DNA of 64,000 nt from Adineta ricciae (taxonomy: Eukaryota > Rotifera > Eurotatoria > Adinetida > Adinetidae): NCBI GenBank assembly GCA_905250025.1, contig CAJNOJ010000235.1, positions 1 to 64,000 on the forward strand, read 5' to 3'. Under the pieces are notes generated by a model. That model searched no databases. It was given only the letters and a program-made list of their open reading frames with translations, and was not told the origin of the DNA. The position numbers were made by a program, and so were the translations under genes. Below are positions 11,601 to 23,028 of the stretch, piece after piece; the stretch's first letter is position 1, and every line of letters begins with the position of its first letter.

Positions 11601-13225
11601 AAATTTATTATAGAACAATTCGTCCATTTTCGAACAACAACGATTTGATTTAACAATAAACCCATGGTTCGGACCGCATCCCGCTGATTTAATTCGACTA
11701 GGAGCAAAATATACCCCATGCATTCGCTCGCATGACGAAGTCAAAAGCCGATATGAAAATCAAGCTCGATTAGAAGCTATGTCCGGATGTTGTATTGACA
11801 CAAGCACTGGACGTTGTATGCAAACACTATCCCAACAATGTCTGGTATAAAACAATTGATAATTTTGTAAGATTAAAGCGATAGGAGCGAATGCTTTTTC
11901 TTTGCAGTCACGAACTAGCTTAACTTGGTATCGAACAGCATTGAAAAGCAATAATTCGTATGAGCAGCGAAATATGATTTATCCAGCTGTTTGTGGATTG
12001 ACACCAGAGTAATCGAAATCAGCGAAATTCTCCGGTTATAAATCGACTATTTTTTAGAACTTGTACAAAGAAGGTTTTTGGAAATATGCCAAGAGAAGAC
12101 GACAGCACGTGGCCATCAACAATCGTCAACTCGAAAGTATTGAAATGGTCTCCATCGGCTGTGAAATGGCCAGTAAGTTCATTCAAAAGAAGACATTAGA
12201 TCAAATCACATTACTATTTCAGATCTGTCTCCAACAAAATTATGACCGAATTGCCAACAATATATCACTATATCCACATATGGACTGCGTGAATATCGGT
12301 AAGTTTCTTTAAAAAGACTATTTCTCTCAAAACATGAACTTTGTCGACGTTTCGATTTTCAGCGAGACCATGCTGTACGGGAGTGTTGGGCGATTGTATA
12401 CTGACATCCGAAGAAGATTGTCGTCGTCGACGAGGAATATTTCATTCTCGAGCTCATTTATGCTCCCAAGTAAATTCTAACCATCGATATTAACATTAAC
12501 TTAAAGAAAAATATTTGTAGGTCGATTGTATTCAAAGTGTTTGCGGTATGCTGGAATTTTTCGTAGCACGACTACCTGATCAAGTTTACCGTTTTTGGAC
12601 AGTTATTTTCATTCATGCCGGGTATGAATTTCTTCGTTATTAAAACACTTGTTTTCTATTTCTTTCGTTTAGTTTGATTCATTTACTGATTACCATTATA
12701 TTTCAATACACGATCATGCGTCCACTGGAAAAGCTTGCCGGTTGCGTTCGTGTGATGATCATCTACATAGTTTCGGGTTTTGTTGGAAGCTTAGCGAGTG
12801 CTCTGTTTCTACGTGACACGATACAAGTCGGACCAGGTGGTGGTCAATTCGCTATTCTCGCTTGTTATCTAAGCGAATTATTTCTTGGCTGGCGTTCGTT
12901 AAAACGTCCTTGGATACCATTTTTCAAAATTATTATCTGTCTTTTCCTGTTATTTGCTGTCGGCCTATTTCCATTAGTTGACAACTATGCCCAGTGTTTT
13001 GGTTTTCTTATTGGTTTCCTGCTAAATATGATCGTTTTCCCTGATGTTAATTACAAAAAAAATGTTCGCCATCTCGTAGTTGTAACAACAGCATTAGCAA
13101 CGACGATTGCCTTGTTCATTGTCTTAATTACATTATTCTATACAGTTCCATTCAAATGTGCATCTTGTAAAGTCTTCAGTTGTCCGTTTGGGGAAATCTG
13201 CAATTCGGAAAATAATGCGATTTGA
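8639..13225 (+). CDS. RHBDF: Inactive rhomboid protein (iRhom, RHBDF family)
   Basis: About fifteen exons separated by introns of mostly 50-60 bases. The 5' exons encode a low-complexity cytosolic N-terminus. The exon at 11301-11568 carries the first membrane segment (FTYWVTFVQVLVCVISL). A cysteine-rich luminal iRhom-homology domain follows (ARPCCTGV, CRRRRGIFH, LCSQVDC). The exons from 12527 hold the rhomboid core: FWTVIFIHAG, LEKLAG, and VGPGGGQFAIL where an active rhomboid protease has GxSG. The catalytic serine is absent and a proline precedes the motif, the iRhom hallmark. The known family role is ER/Golgi trafficking of ADAM17 and EGF-family ligands. Exon 2 (8743-8974) and the exon at 10235-10437 both end in the same phase and both can splice to 10535. 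A partial copy of exon 2 around 9005 is probably an assembly duplicate. Confidence 0.88.
8784..9226. repeat. 221-base direct duplication around a single N (probable assembly artefact)
   Basis: Copies at 8784-9004 and 9006-9226 read as identical and are separated only by the N at 9005. They duplicate most of iRhom exon 2 and its donor site. The two other duplicated single-N joins in the window (46939, 58248) show the same pattern. Confidence 0.85.
9293..9324 (+). repeat. GAAA microsatellite
   Basis: Purine-only run of AAGAAA/GAAA units inside an iRhom intron. Confidence 0.7.
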
Positions 13226-13824
13226 TTCACATAAACTCTCTCACTCTCGCTCCTTTTTTCGTTATGTCAGATATGAAATTCATCGATGTATTGTTTTTTT
13301 TGTTTATTATACTTAACGGCTGGTCCGTATAATCGGTACCATTCTTACATGTCAAACTACTAACTGGCAAATGGCTTTGTGTTGCATGTAAGAGTAACTG
13401 TTTCTTTGTTCTCTATCAATTTCAATGTTCAATTCTAATAACTATTAAAAAGGAAATTCTATTCCATTTGATAATGAAAATGTGTATTATGTCACAGCTG
13501 GTAGTAAAAGTACGTTCATCCTGTTCATGTCTCCGATTGATTAGGACGCGACGTTTAACCATCTGCTGTTCTATATCAATCAGTGACCGGCAGTGTTCAA
13601 CTAACAATGAAACAAGAAACATTTTATGTCCAAGATAATTATAATCTAATAAAAGAAAGAATTCATCCGAAAAGTGTTCTATTCAGTCGAAAATCATTTC
13701 ACTGTCAATCATTATATAAAATAATGTTCCTATGTCGAATGAATTCTAATCACAACATTATCATCGAACAAATGTTTGACGCAAAAAAAGAAACGAACAC
13801 ATGAATATGATCTTGTAATACTAA
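13226..13824. other. Convergent intergenic region
   Basis: About 600 bases between the 3' ends of iRhom (+) and the amidohydrolase-like gene (-). They presumably hold both 3' UTRs. No conserved reading frame is seen. Confidence 0.5.
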
Positions 13825-14907
13825 TCATAAATATACATAATAGAGAAAGGTTTGTGAGAAGAATAACAAGAATAGTATATTGAGAGGATTGGTCAAAGAT
13901 AAACACATCGATAAATTCGATTTAAAACGATTTGTTTGGAGAAATTGTTCGATAGCCTTAGCGATACGATTTGCTTCTAATTTGAGAGTATGAGTTCTTA
14001 AACGTTCAATTGGGTATGAAAATACGATCGTATTACATCGTTGATCCGCATGTGTTCGGGTGGAATGAGTGGATGTGCGATGGACACTTTGACGTTGTTG
14101 TTCCAAGGGAACGACAAATTGAAATCCATTCCGTTGTAAGAAGTAAGCCAACGAATGATTGCCTTTGATCACATTCGAACCTGAACGAGAGATAAGTTCA
14201 TTGATAGTTGATTGGGACGGTTTAGTTATAGCTGATGATCGACTTATGTCGAAACCATAGCCAAGTTGAACAGTTTGTGAATTTTTATGAAAAACGAATT
14301 CAATGAAAAGACTCGCTGATGATGAACGTATTGCTTCTTTGGAAATTGCGATTAAACGATGATAATCCATATAAACACGCGTTGCACTCTCGAGTAGAAA
14401 TGTTCCAGCGAGTAAATCTTCTGCTGGATCAACGTATTGACGAGTTAATTTATTTAAAATTGTATACGGACGACGTTCCAATGGAAAGACTTCAGCAATA
14501 GCTTTGGTTAATGAATACATAGCTGATGTTGAACTTCGGTCAATAATACAACGTGCATCAGGATGAAAAGACATTTGATCACCATTGTTCCCATCTGATC
14601 TTAAGCAATCTCGTAATGTATAGACACAACGATCTAAAGTATTGTTATAACAACCACCGATAGGTAGTTGGACTAATGGTGCGATTGATATGTCATTAAT
14701 TGATGATTTTCCTTTTTGAATTGAGCTTAGGTTAGCGCCAAGAAAGCCACCATGTGGTGATGATAATATCACAGTTGTTAATGGTCCACCACGATGAAAT
14801 TCAATTAATGAATAATAACTACTTTCATCCGAATGTTGACAAAAGCAACTAATTAAATTGATTGTCAATAGTAAATATCGAATCAATAGTCTTGTATCGA
14901 AATGCAT
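13825..14907 (-). CDS. Secreted N-formylglutamate-amidohydrolase-like protein
   Basis: Intronless, 360 residues. It starts with a signal peptide (hydrophobic LLLTINLISCF, then QH). The core has SSPHGG at about residues 48-53, matching the SSPHSG zinc-ligand motif of the N-formylglutamate amidohydrolase fold, followed by RRPYTILNKL and an EYH-like 'DYHRLI' segment. The position where the family has its second ligand motif (D-I-H-G) reads FIEFVFHKN, so the usual histidine-glycine pair is altered and activity is uncertain. A final hydrophobic stretch (NILFLLFFSQTFLYYVYL) could be a GPI-attachment signal or a membrane anchor. Related uncharacterised secreted proteins occur in other invertebrates (general knowledge). 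The substrate is unknown; an extracellular hydrolase role is inference. Confidence 0.6.
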   Translation of the reverse strand: MHFDTRLLIRYLLLTINLISCFCQHSDESSYYSLIEFHRGGPLTTVILSSPHGGFLGANLSSIQKGKSSINDISIAPLVQLPIGGCYNNTLDRCVYTLRDCLRSDGNNGDQMSFHPDARCIIDRSSTSAMYSLTKAIAEVFPLERRPYTILNKLTRQYVDPAEDLLAGTFLLESATRVYMDYHRLIAISKEAIRSSSASLFIEFVFHKNSQTVQLGYGFDISRSSAITKPSQSTINELISRSGSNVIKGNHSLAYFLQRNGFQFVVPLEQQRQSVHRTSTHSTRTHADQRCNTIVFSYPIERLRTHTLKLEANRIAKAIEQFLQTNRFKSNLSMCLSLTNPLNILFLLFFSQTFLYYVYL

Positions 14908-17110
14908 CTCGATTCAAATACCGATGTCAACATTTATAATTCACTAAGAATGGAAAGAATTGATAGTAGGAGATGTTTTGTTCTTATTGTTTTGTTTTTC
15001 TACTTACCCATATATGATAATGACGAGGCATGGCGAAGGAGGAAATGAAGAATTTGATCTTGGAGTTTTCCGCAGTCTGTCAACAACGAGAATGAATTGT
15101 TTTTTTGCGGTTTATTAGCAACACTCTTCGAGAGAAGTAAAACCAAACGTTTTGCGGTTCTTTTCTTGCTTTCTTTTTGACTTAGAATGAGCACAGAATA
15201 AAAAAATAGAGACGAAAGAGAACGAAGAAGAGAGAAGGAGAGTAAAGGAAGAAAAAAAATGTTTCTATATAGACAGAACTTGCAGTGTATAAGGTTTAGT
15301 ATCTACGTGAAAGACCAAGGTCGACAGACGAATCGTCCTTGGAAATAATTCTTCGAGAAAATCATAGATTTATCAAAAACACCAAGAATAACTGACAAAC
15401 GATTCGAATTTGTCAATTCACATGTTCTTACATTCATTCGTTGACTAGAAGTCATTAATCATTGATACCAAGACTTCTTTCATCTTTTTTTTTCACATGT
15501 CCTCATGAACTATGATCAGTACTCCTTCGAGCAACAGCAGCAAAAGAAAGAGAATAATTTCACTATGAATATCTCAACATGAAAATGATGTGACGTTTTG
15601 TAATAAAGAAGAAAAAAAAACGGAAGATTGCAGATGATGTTATCTGTTGCTTGCCGCGCATAGAGAACATGCTAGTTGACTTCAAAGATACTTTAGACAT
15701 CATATTAACCTTGACAAGGAAATGATATTACTAATATGATGAGATAATCGACATTTTCGACCAACGAGAGGTTGCAATGTGTTTATTTCATTGACAGCAT
15801 TTTCTTTCATAGAGTTCAAGTGATTGTTACAACAGCAATGTCATGACTTAGTTGATGATCATGAATTCAATTAACTATAGCATCTAATCTTAATCTTTAC
15901 AGATATGTAGACATGACTTATTATAGGAGATTACATCATCGGTCTCTTTTTCGCGTCTCTAATAGTCAACTTGTTACTTGAAGTTCGTATTAAAAAGAAT
16001 TATCTTCTTCCTACTCATGTTGATGTATGTGATGAGAATAATAACAAATGGAATTGAAGGTAATGTCAAGCACGGGTAGCGAGTGAAGTATTTGCGAAAA
16101 AAAATCGATGAAATTTACACATGGTGATTTCGTTGAACAATTGAATTGATGATTGGAATAAATCATACAGAAATGAGTTCGATTGAACAAATGAAATATT
16201 TGATGAAAAGAATCCTTAGTTAGAGGTCAGAAGTCAACAAATGTTCTTTACATCGATAGAAGATTAATAATGACTATACAAACGTTTTTGTATCACTAAG
16301 TAAACGCGTTAGTTGACATGAAGTACATTAATAAAAAGAACAACGAACGTTTTATTCATACGAACAGATTCAATACATTTACTTTCGAATGATATTAATC
16401 AACTTATGAAACGATCTTGACTTCTGTTACGTTTAGTTTCATTCAGCAACTATGATATTCGAGAATCTTTAGTAGAATGATCAAAATTGATGTAACAAGC
16501 AACATATGAGACGAAAGGTCAGTGATGTTTATATCTCCTTCCAAACAGACCGTTTTTCTGTGAACATCCTTCGATACAAATATGAGGGAAAGACATGTCT
16601 ACGGATTGTCATCAAGTATCCATGAAGTTTTTGCCGAGTTTTTTTAGTTCGAGAAAATATTGATGTTGTGTGAGCGAACCGTTTGCGTATGCATTGAAAA
16701 GTGCCACAGTTTTAATTGAGATTTCATCGTCATTGTTGTTCTAAAACATGAAAATGAAGAAGACTGATTGAGAAAGAACGTTGCTTTTTCATCGATACCT
16801 CCTCCTTCTCAGCCATCACGCAATCAACTTCACCTTTTCTTTTCTCGTTTTAAATGATGAATGATTAATCGGTAATTCGATTGCACAAGAGAAAGAATTC
16901 AAACACACAGAAAAGCTTCTCCAATGTTTTTCTAAGGTATCAATAGAAAAGAAATTGTTAGAAAGAAACCGATTGCTAATGGCACTCCGGAATTGCCATT
17001 GATTAACACATTTCAGTACAAGACCAATGATATTCTTCCCAACAAATATATATTTTTCTTGAAAATAACAACGATAAATATTCTTTAAAATAGTTTAAAA
17101 TCATCTATCC
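14908..17110. other. 2.2-kb gene-poor interval
   Basis: AT-rich sequence with frequent stops on both strands. The only open frame of note (minus strand, 15194-15000) is Lys/Ser-rich with no recognisable fold or splice partner. I see no RNA gene or element ends. Confidence 0.5.
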
Positions 17111-18514
17111 TCATGTAAAAAGTTTTATCATGATACTAAGCAATAACACGACTATTGAAAAAATTAATATGACGAGTACTGCATTCCCAGTACCAAAATA
17201 TTGCTCAATCAAAGCAACGAAGTTTTGATATACGCTCTTCTTCGCTGATGATGATTGCTGTTGAGTGTGTTTATTCGTGTCCGTGTTCAGTTGTTTGATT
17301 CGTTCTTCACTCGTGATTTGCACGGGAAATTCTTCAGCTGCTTCGAGATCTTCTTCCAAAAGTGAGGTGATTTTAAAGTTTTCTTGGAAGGAATCAATTG
17401 CCGATGATAATTGCTCATGAAAAAGTTGATACGCAGATACAAAAACCGGTTGATTGACATAAATTCGACGTGGTAAAACAAGTCGAGCTATAGAAGGATT
17501 TTGATTGGAATTTGAGTCAATATTCATCAAAGTTAAATTCAAACGAATCAGCATTGAACGAAAAAGATCCTCGAGGAAATATTGTCGGATATCATTTCCT
17601 GTTAGATCAGAATGGCATGTAAAAAATCGCAGATTAGCACTTCCGTCGAATTTGTAACAAACGCGATTTTCATCTTGATAGGCATCCGATAGTGGACAAT
17701 CAATCGGAGATAACCATTGAATATCTACCGAACTCGTGCTCGATTTCGATGGCAGTTTGATATTTTCTAATGAGAGTAAATGATCATCCATTAGCAGAAG
17801 ACTTTCCTAAATAATTTCGATTAATTAAACTACTTCCGAGACGACTTTCTTTACCTTTAAACTGTCTGTATACACTCTCCATTGTTCTTCGAATTGTTTT
17901 TCAATCAGTTTCACTTGTTCATCGTCATTATTATTTGCTATTGGATTTAGCCATACTTTAAACTGCAATGGAATCGTTGTTGTTATACACCAGACAGAAT
18001 TCGCTTTCGGTTCAAAGGTTTTCATTTCCACCGGGCGAAAATGAACTGCGTCGGTGCTCATGTCGATCGTTTTCACAATCCATTTATTTGCTCCACCACC
18101 GATTTCTGATTGTAGTAAAATTCGATGGGATGATTGAGCTAAACTCCACGGTGCGTAAGTTCGTAGTGCAGTTTGAAGAATATCGAATAGACGACGGACT
18201 TTCAATGCGAAATTTGCGGATTTCAATGTTTCAGCCTTTGCACGACAATAGAAACCAATGATTGACACACCGGCACACAATGAAGATGTAACTTCGATGA
18301 TTTTTGCCCATAACTCTTTGTTGGTTGTTGATGAGTCGAAGAATGAATCAGCATCCGTCTGCTTTGAGGTCACTCCGTCGATAATGTAATGAATATAGTC
18401 ACGTTCAGATTTTGTACACTGACCGCAAAGAAATCCGAAGGAGAATTTATTTGTCGAAAGTGAGTTTAGTTGTGAAGTGACGACATCTGTTTCAATAAAA
18501 ACCGTCCGACCCAT
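17111..18514 (-). CDS. ODR4: ODR4 homologue (protein odr-4-like)
   Basis: Two exons (18514-17855, 17806-17111) are joined across a 48-base intron, giving 451 residues, close to the roughly 450 usual for the family. The ATG at 18514 gives the family-typical MGRT start. A JAB-like alpha/beta domain begins with GFLCGQ and contains SIIGFYCRA. The last 25 residues are one membrane-spanning helix (VLVILIFSIVVLLLSIMI) with a very short tail, making it a tail-anchored ER protein. In nematodes ODR-4 partners with a UFSP-type protease and helps GPCRs leave the ER; in mammals ODR4 anchors UFSP2 for ufmylation. It is followed closely on the same strand by nothing and preceded by MED9, about 75 bases upstream. 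Confidence 0.85.
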
Positions 18515-18589
18515 AATTGACAAAGAATTACGAAAGTATCTGAAATATTATCAAAGAATAGATTGTTTTTATTTACACAAATCTGACAA

Positions 18590-19190
18590 TTAGGGGAAAA
18601 ATGAAGAAAGATTTTCATTGTGAGTTTCTTGTTGGGAATTGGGATTTTCATCCGAATGGAAAAGTTCATCATCATCATCGTTTATATTCATTGCATTGGA
18701 GGGATTTTCTAGAGGATTGCTCACTAAGTCTTCTTCTGTTTCAGATGTCGTTCGTGGTGCTTTAGGTGGCATGTTTAAGTCGAATTTACACATTTGGATG
18801 TGTTTTTTGAGCAAGTCAGTCTTGGATTTTAGTTCATTGTCGAGTCGGTCGAGTTCTGAACGTTGATCGTCGAGAGTTGTATCGATTCCTTCGACTCGCG
18901 ACACCATGTCTTGACAAGCTTCGAATTGTTTTCGAAGATCTTCTAATTTAGTTTTGAATTCCGTGGAGTTTTTGTCAAAACTTTCGAAGAAAAAGCACAA
19001 ATGAAACAGAAGAAGTCAATGAATTGCTCTACCTTTTCAGAATATCACCAAGACGAGGAAGAAAAAGAAACAAATCTTCATCAAAAGTAACCGGAGTCTT
19101 TGCTGTTGTATTTGACGGCGTTGTTGTTTGAGCATCAGCCGAATAGTTAATTGGTTGTTGCTGCTGAGATTGATTCGATGCAGAAGCCAT
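18590..19190 (-). CDS. MED9: Mediator complex subunit 9
   Basis: Exons 19190-19033 and 18980-18590 join across a 52-base intron to restore the MED9 core. It begins FLPRLGDILKSFDKNS, which fits the vertebrate pattern FLP-x5-I-K-x-D-K-D-S, and continues through a coiled coil to LLKKHIQMCKFDL, again matching the family's closing helix (LL-x-K-x4-C-x-F). The N-terminus is Gln/Thr-rich. An acidic C-terminal tail (NINDDDDELFHSDEN) of about 60 residues extends beyond the usual end. MED9 is a small subunit of the Mediator middle module and lies in the nucleus. The gene ends about 75 bases before ODR4. No signs of degeneration are seen. Confidence 0.82.
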
Positions 19191-19613
19191 CTAGATCATA
19201 TTAAGGAAAAAAAACATGAAACAGAAATTGCAATGAAGAACTATGTGTTTCGACTAATGTAGTGATTAAAATATCCACTCGACTCGGCTGTTATTCTTCC
19301 CAGATATAACTATGCCCAATGGCAAACGGAAAAACCAGTAGATAATGATCATTTCAAATGTTATGATATCGAGAAATGTTCATGCTCATTTGTTGAAAGA
19401 AAATCAGTGGAGACCAACAAGAAAATTCTTGTGTGGATGTGAAAATTCCTTTAAAAAATGACATAGATGTCGCACATTCGCTATATGAAAACTGTCTCAC
19501 TGATACATGTGATTGTATTTTTATTTATTAATTTCATTCATCAATAAAACAAACAATATGAATATGAGACATACGATAGGGTTTCATGTAGATAAACCAA
19601 AACCGAAGAAGAT

Positions 19614-21044
19614 TTAATTTGAAATTTGATTTTTATTTTGTAATAACTTATATTTGTAAATTTTATCGATTTCCCTTGCCATTGCAGCAGATATATGATG
19701 AACGTTTATCAGATGATGTTTTAAATCCGTATCCGGAACTGTTTCGTTTTTGCACGGAATCCTTCGTGAATACGGTGGACAACACCCGATTAGGTTGATT
19801 TTTCCATTAGTAAATGGACATGGAATATAACGACTACGATCGGTAACCTCTTCGTCGTCTGCAAACAAATTCGTTGTTTTGGGTTGAAGTCCATCTGCAA
19901 CTGCTCGACATAGGCGATCTGCATAGACACTTTTGAGGCAATGTTTGCTTCGAAAATGAGTGTACAAGTGTTGTCGAGTTTTTATACGTGATGTACAAAA
20001 CGTAATTCCATGTCTGGCTTTAGTCAAACCGAAAGCACCATGGGATCTTAACGGACACGGAGCAATGATATGTTGGGCATTGATTCCATTTTTGAGATCA
20101 TGATTTTCATCATCGACTGCGTCCTAGGATATGAATATTGAGCTAAATAACATGAAATAGAAGGCATACTTTTATATTCGAGACGGTTGTTCTGAAAATA
20201 CACAACGGAATGAGTAAAAGTTAACTTAGTAGATAAGAGTGAACATACTCTTCATAAATGGAACTTGCCAGTTCTAAATCGGTATCCATTGGATGATCTT
20301 CATCTGGAAAAGAAACAAGTTTTAATCATTACAATACTTTCGTTCTTACCTGTCAATAAGTTTGGCATGATCTCAGAGGCTAAATGAAAACAAATTCCGA
20401 TGAAATAGGTTTATTTCCATGAGCGTACATACATTTAGAAGTTCTTCTAGTAACATACGACGGACTACTAAAAAATTTAGATATGGAGTGTGCTGTTTTT
20501 TAGTCGAATTCATGTCGTTGTAACAAACCTTTCTGAGAAATTTGATTTTGGTAATGAAGAAGTCTCCGAAACGACTACATTCCATTCATTACAAGCATTG
20601 ACTCTGAGTAAATCTATTGAAGGTTCAGTTTTGACAACAAGTTCTTCTAAACAAGCTCGCATTTCCAAGAAAAAGAGGAAAAACTTCGTAGAACAACGAA
20701 CCTCTTCCATTCAAGAAGATAGCTTGATGAATTTCGTCGAAAATTGCCTTCAAATCTTCGATTGAACAGCCGGTCGAATCAATTTTTGTTCTCGCTTGAA
20801 TAATCAACTTCTTCTCGCGTTCAATCTCCATGATTTTCTTCTCTACGAGCTGCTGCAAAGTATGTGTAACCGAAACCAAATCATTTCGCAGACGTTCAAT
20901 CTGCTTTCTTCTGTCATTTCGTGCCACATCAACATGTTCCAGTAAATGCTTCAAGCAGATAAGCCAATTACAGCAATGACATTCGTATAATTCGGTTATA
21001 CCTTCCGTACAGGTCAAATCCGTACATTGACCTCTTTGAGGCAT
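19614..21044 (-). CDS. Cys/His-finger + coiled-coil protein, paralogue A
   Basis: Multi-exon gene with short introns, starting MPQRGQC at 21044. Order of parts: an N-terminal Cys/His finger (CTDLTC, then YECHCCNWLIC-LKHLLEH) resembling a B-box-type zinc site; a coiled coil of about 70 residues; a linker carrying VVKTEP, a psi-K-x-E SUMO-type motif; and a C-terminal Cys/His region (IIAPCPLRSHGAFGL, HLYTHFRSKH, CPF, then LKHHLINVHH) in which the two final HxxxxH pairs look like atypical C2H2 fingers. I do not recognise the family. The next gene upstream (paralogue B) has every part in the same order, so this is a tandem duplicate pair. A nuclear DNA- or protein-binding role is inference. The exact borders of the middle exons are uncertain. 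Confidence 0.6.
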
Positions 21045-21252
21045 ATCTAAAAAACGAAAAATTTCAATGAACGTGTTCTTCTTATGTATCGCATAGACAA
21101 AAGAAAAAGGTTTCAACATTGGTTTATATATCATTGTTCGTTGCTGTGTCGGAGACACTAAAATAGACGAAAAAATCTTCAGATATTTTCGACTGTGTCA
21201 GTTCTTTTCTAGGGAAAAGCACGTCTGTGGTTTCAACTTACCAATGTTTTGA

Positions 21253-22620
21253 TTAGAATTTACTCATTCCATCGATTTGTTTCATAATTTTGTAAATTTT
21301 GCTTCTAATTTTTAACATCGGTTTGTTTCGATTTAGTTTTCGAATTGTTTGAATTTTTAAGTCAGCTGCCAGTTCAGTCATGTGATGAACATCGACAAGA
21401 TGTGATTTGAGACAGATGCCGGGTAACCAATATTGAGTCGAACATTCACTTCGAAATGGACAAAGAAAACTTCGTCGGGAATCAGCCACTTGCAAATCAT
21501 TTGGGATTAAACATTTCATTGTCGAAATCTGCGAATCAACAGCACGAGCAATCAGATTCGCCACGGGCGTTAATAAACCATGGAACTGACGGATATGATT
21601 ACTCAAATCATTGAAATGTTTCTTCCGACATAATCGAACCGCGTGATGTTTTGTATTAAGACCATAAGCACCTTGAATCCACAATGGGCAAATACCAGGA
21701 ATTCGATGAACTGGAAGATTTGGAATCTAAAAGATAAATTTTATGAGAGAACAAGAAATACGTTAGGTTTCTTTTCTCTTTACGTCACTATCATTGTCAT
21801 CGTCATCATCGTCTGTAATGGTCAGTTTGCTGTGAAACGAAAAAGAGAAAATAATGTGCTGCAATGAAAGTTGTATATGTACTTCTCTGATTTACGTTTC
21901 TTCATTGCCAGTTCACGAGCTAGAAATAACATGATTATAGAAAATTTATTGGAAAGATTGTACCTTTTCGTTTGTGATAATCAGTATCGATGACTAAACT
22001 GTTCAAAATAAGATCGAATCAATAGGAAATCAACGCCAATGAATAGAAGTTTACTTTTCTAACCGATCAAAACCAATATAAATTGACTCATCCTCTGAAA
22101 GTTGAAAACTGATGTTTAATGAAATGGATGTGCAATCCTACTTGTCGTTGTCAATGATAAATTTTCTTCAATCGGCTCAACTTTCACAATAGCTACAAGA
22201 AAATCATCGAAATCTTGAATGAGAAACGACGAAAATTTTACTCAATGATTCACCGGATTGTTTTTGTTTCTCATTGATCATCTTTTTCAATTTATCAACA
22301 ATCGAACGATATTTATCAGCATCAGTTGATCTATTGCTTAATAAAGAATTAACTTCATTGACTAATTTTTTGTACTCGTTTAATTTGTGTTCGTATTCCG
22401 AACGTATCTTATTTTCATCAATTAACGACGAATAAACCGATTGAAGACGCTTCAGTTCGGATTGTTGATTCTCCAATTGTTTTTTGTTACGTTCGAAGAC
22501 TCGATCGTGTTCGATCAAATGCTGAAGACAAACCATTTTCATACAATGATGTGCACAGTCGAATAAACGAACAGCTGTTTGTGAACATGTCGGATCACCA
22601 CAGGGACCGAAGTCAGGCAT
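21253..22620 (-). CDS. Cys/His-finger + coiled-coil protein, paralogue B
   Basis: Start MPDFGPCGDPTC at 22620. About seven exons are readable with consistent phases: exon 1 ends at GESL, then TIVKVEPIEENL, KDESIYIGFDRLE, LVIDTDYHKRK, ARELAMKKRKS, an acidic DDDDDDNDSD exon, and the last exon from IPNLPVHRIPGICPLW. The architecture equals paralogue A: N-terminal C-X4-C-X9-C-X3-C-X4-C-X2-H-X3-H finger, coiled coil (KKQLENQQSELKRL onward), psi-K-x-E motif (VKVE), a basic KKRK patch that could be a nuclear signal, and a C-terminal finger region (HFNDLSNHIRQFH, CPFRSEC, LKSHLVDVHH). The gap to paralogue A is about 210 bases. Function unknown; possibly a lineage-specific regulator family. Confidence 0.6.
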
Positions 22621-23028
22621 AACAGTTATTTCAAAAAAATGATTGTTAAATCGTTGTGAAAAGTGGGGAAATGCAGTAGATAAAGAATCAGACGAAGAGA
22701 ACGAAGTAAACAAATGCGTTTCAATATGAACAGAAAAGAAGAAACTATCTTAACCGTCTACTTTTCGAAAGACAAAGGTCAATTTTGACCAATATATCGT
22801 CTGCTGGTTCATTCAATACGAATAATTTCATCTTGTATCAAAATGTTATTTAAAAGAACGTTTGCTACTGAATCGATGCATCGGAAACATGTCAAGTTCA
22901 ATTGTAGTCAATACTACCATAGAATGTCAACATATTGTACATCTTGTTCTTATTTACATTAGATGAATGAAAAAAAAACGAGATAAACTAAAAGAAAATC
23001 GTTTTATATCACAAAATTTTATTCTTAT
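22621..23028. other. Intergenic between paralogue B and the fukutin-like gene
   Basis: About 400 AT-rich bases. They should hold the promoter of paralogue B and the 3' UTR of the fukutin-like gene. No other feature is seen. Confidence 0.5.

Noticed and set aside
15000-15194. Lys/Ser-rich minus-strand frame upstream of the amidohydrolase-like gene
   Set aside because: Short, no recognisable domain, and an additional exon there is not needed because the gene already has a signal peptide at its own ATG.
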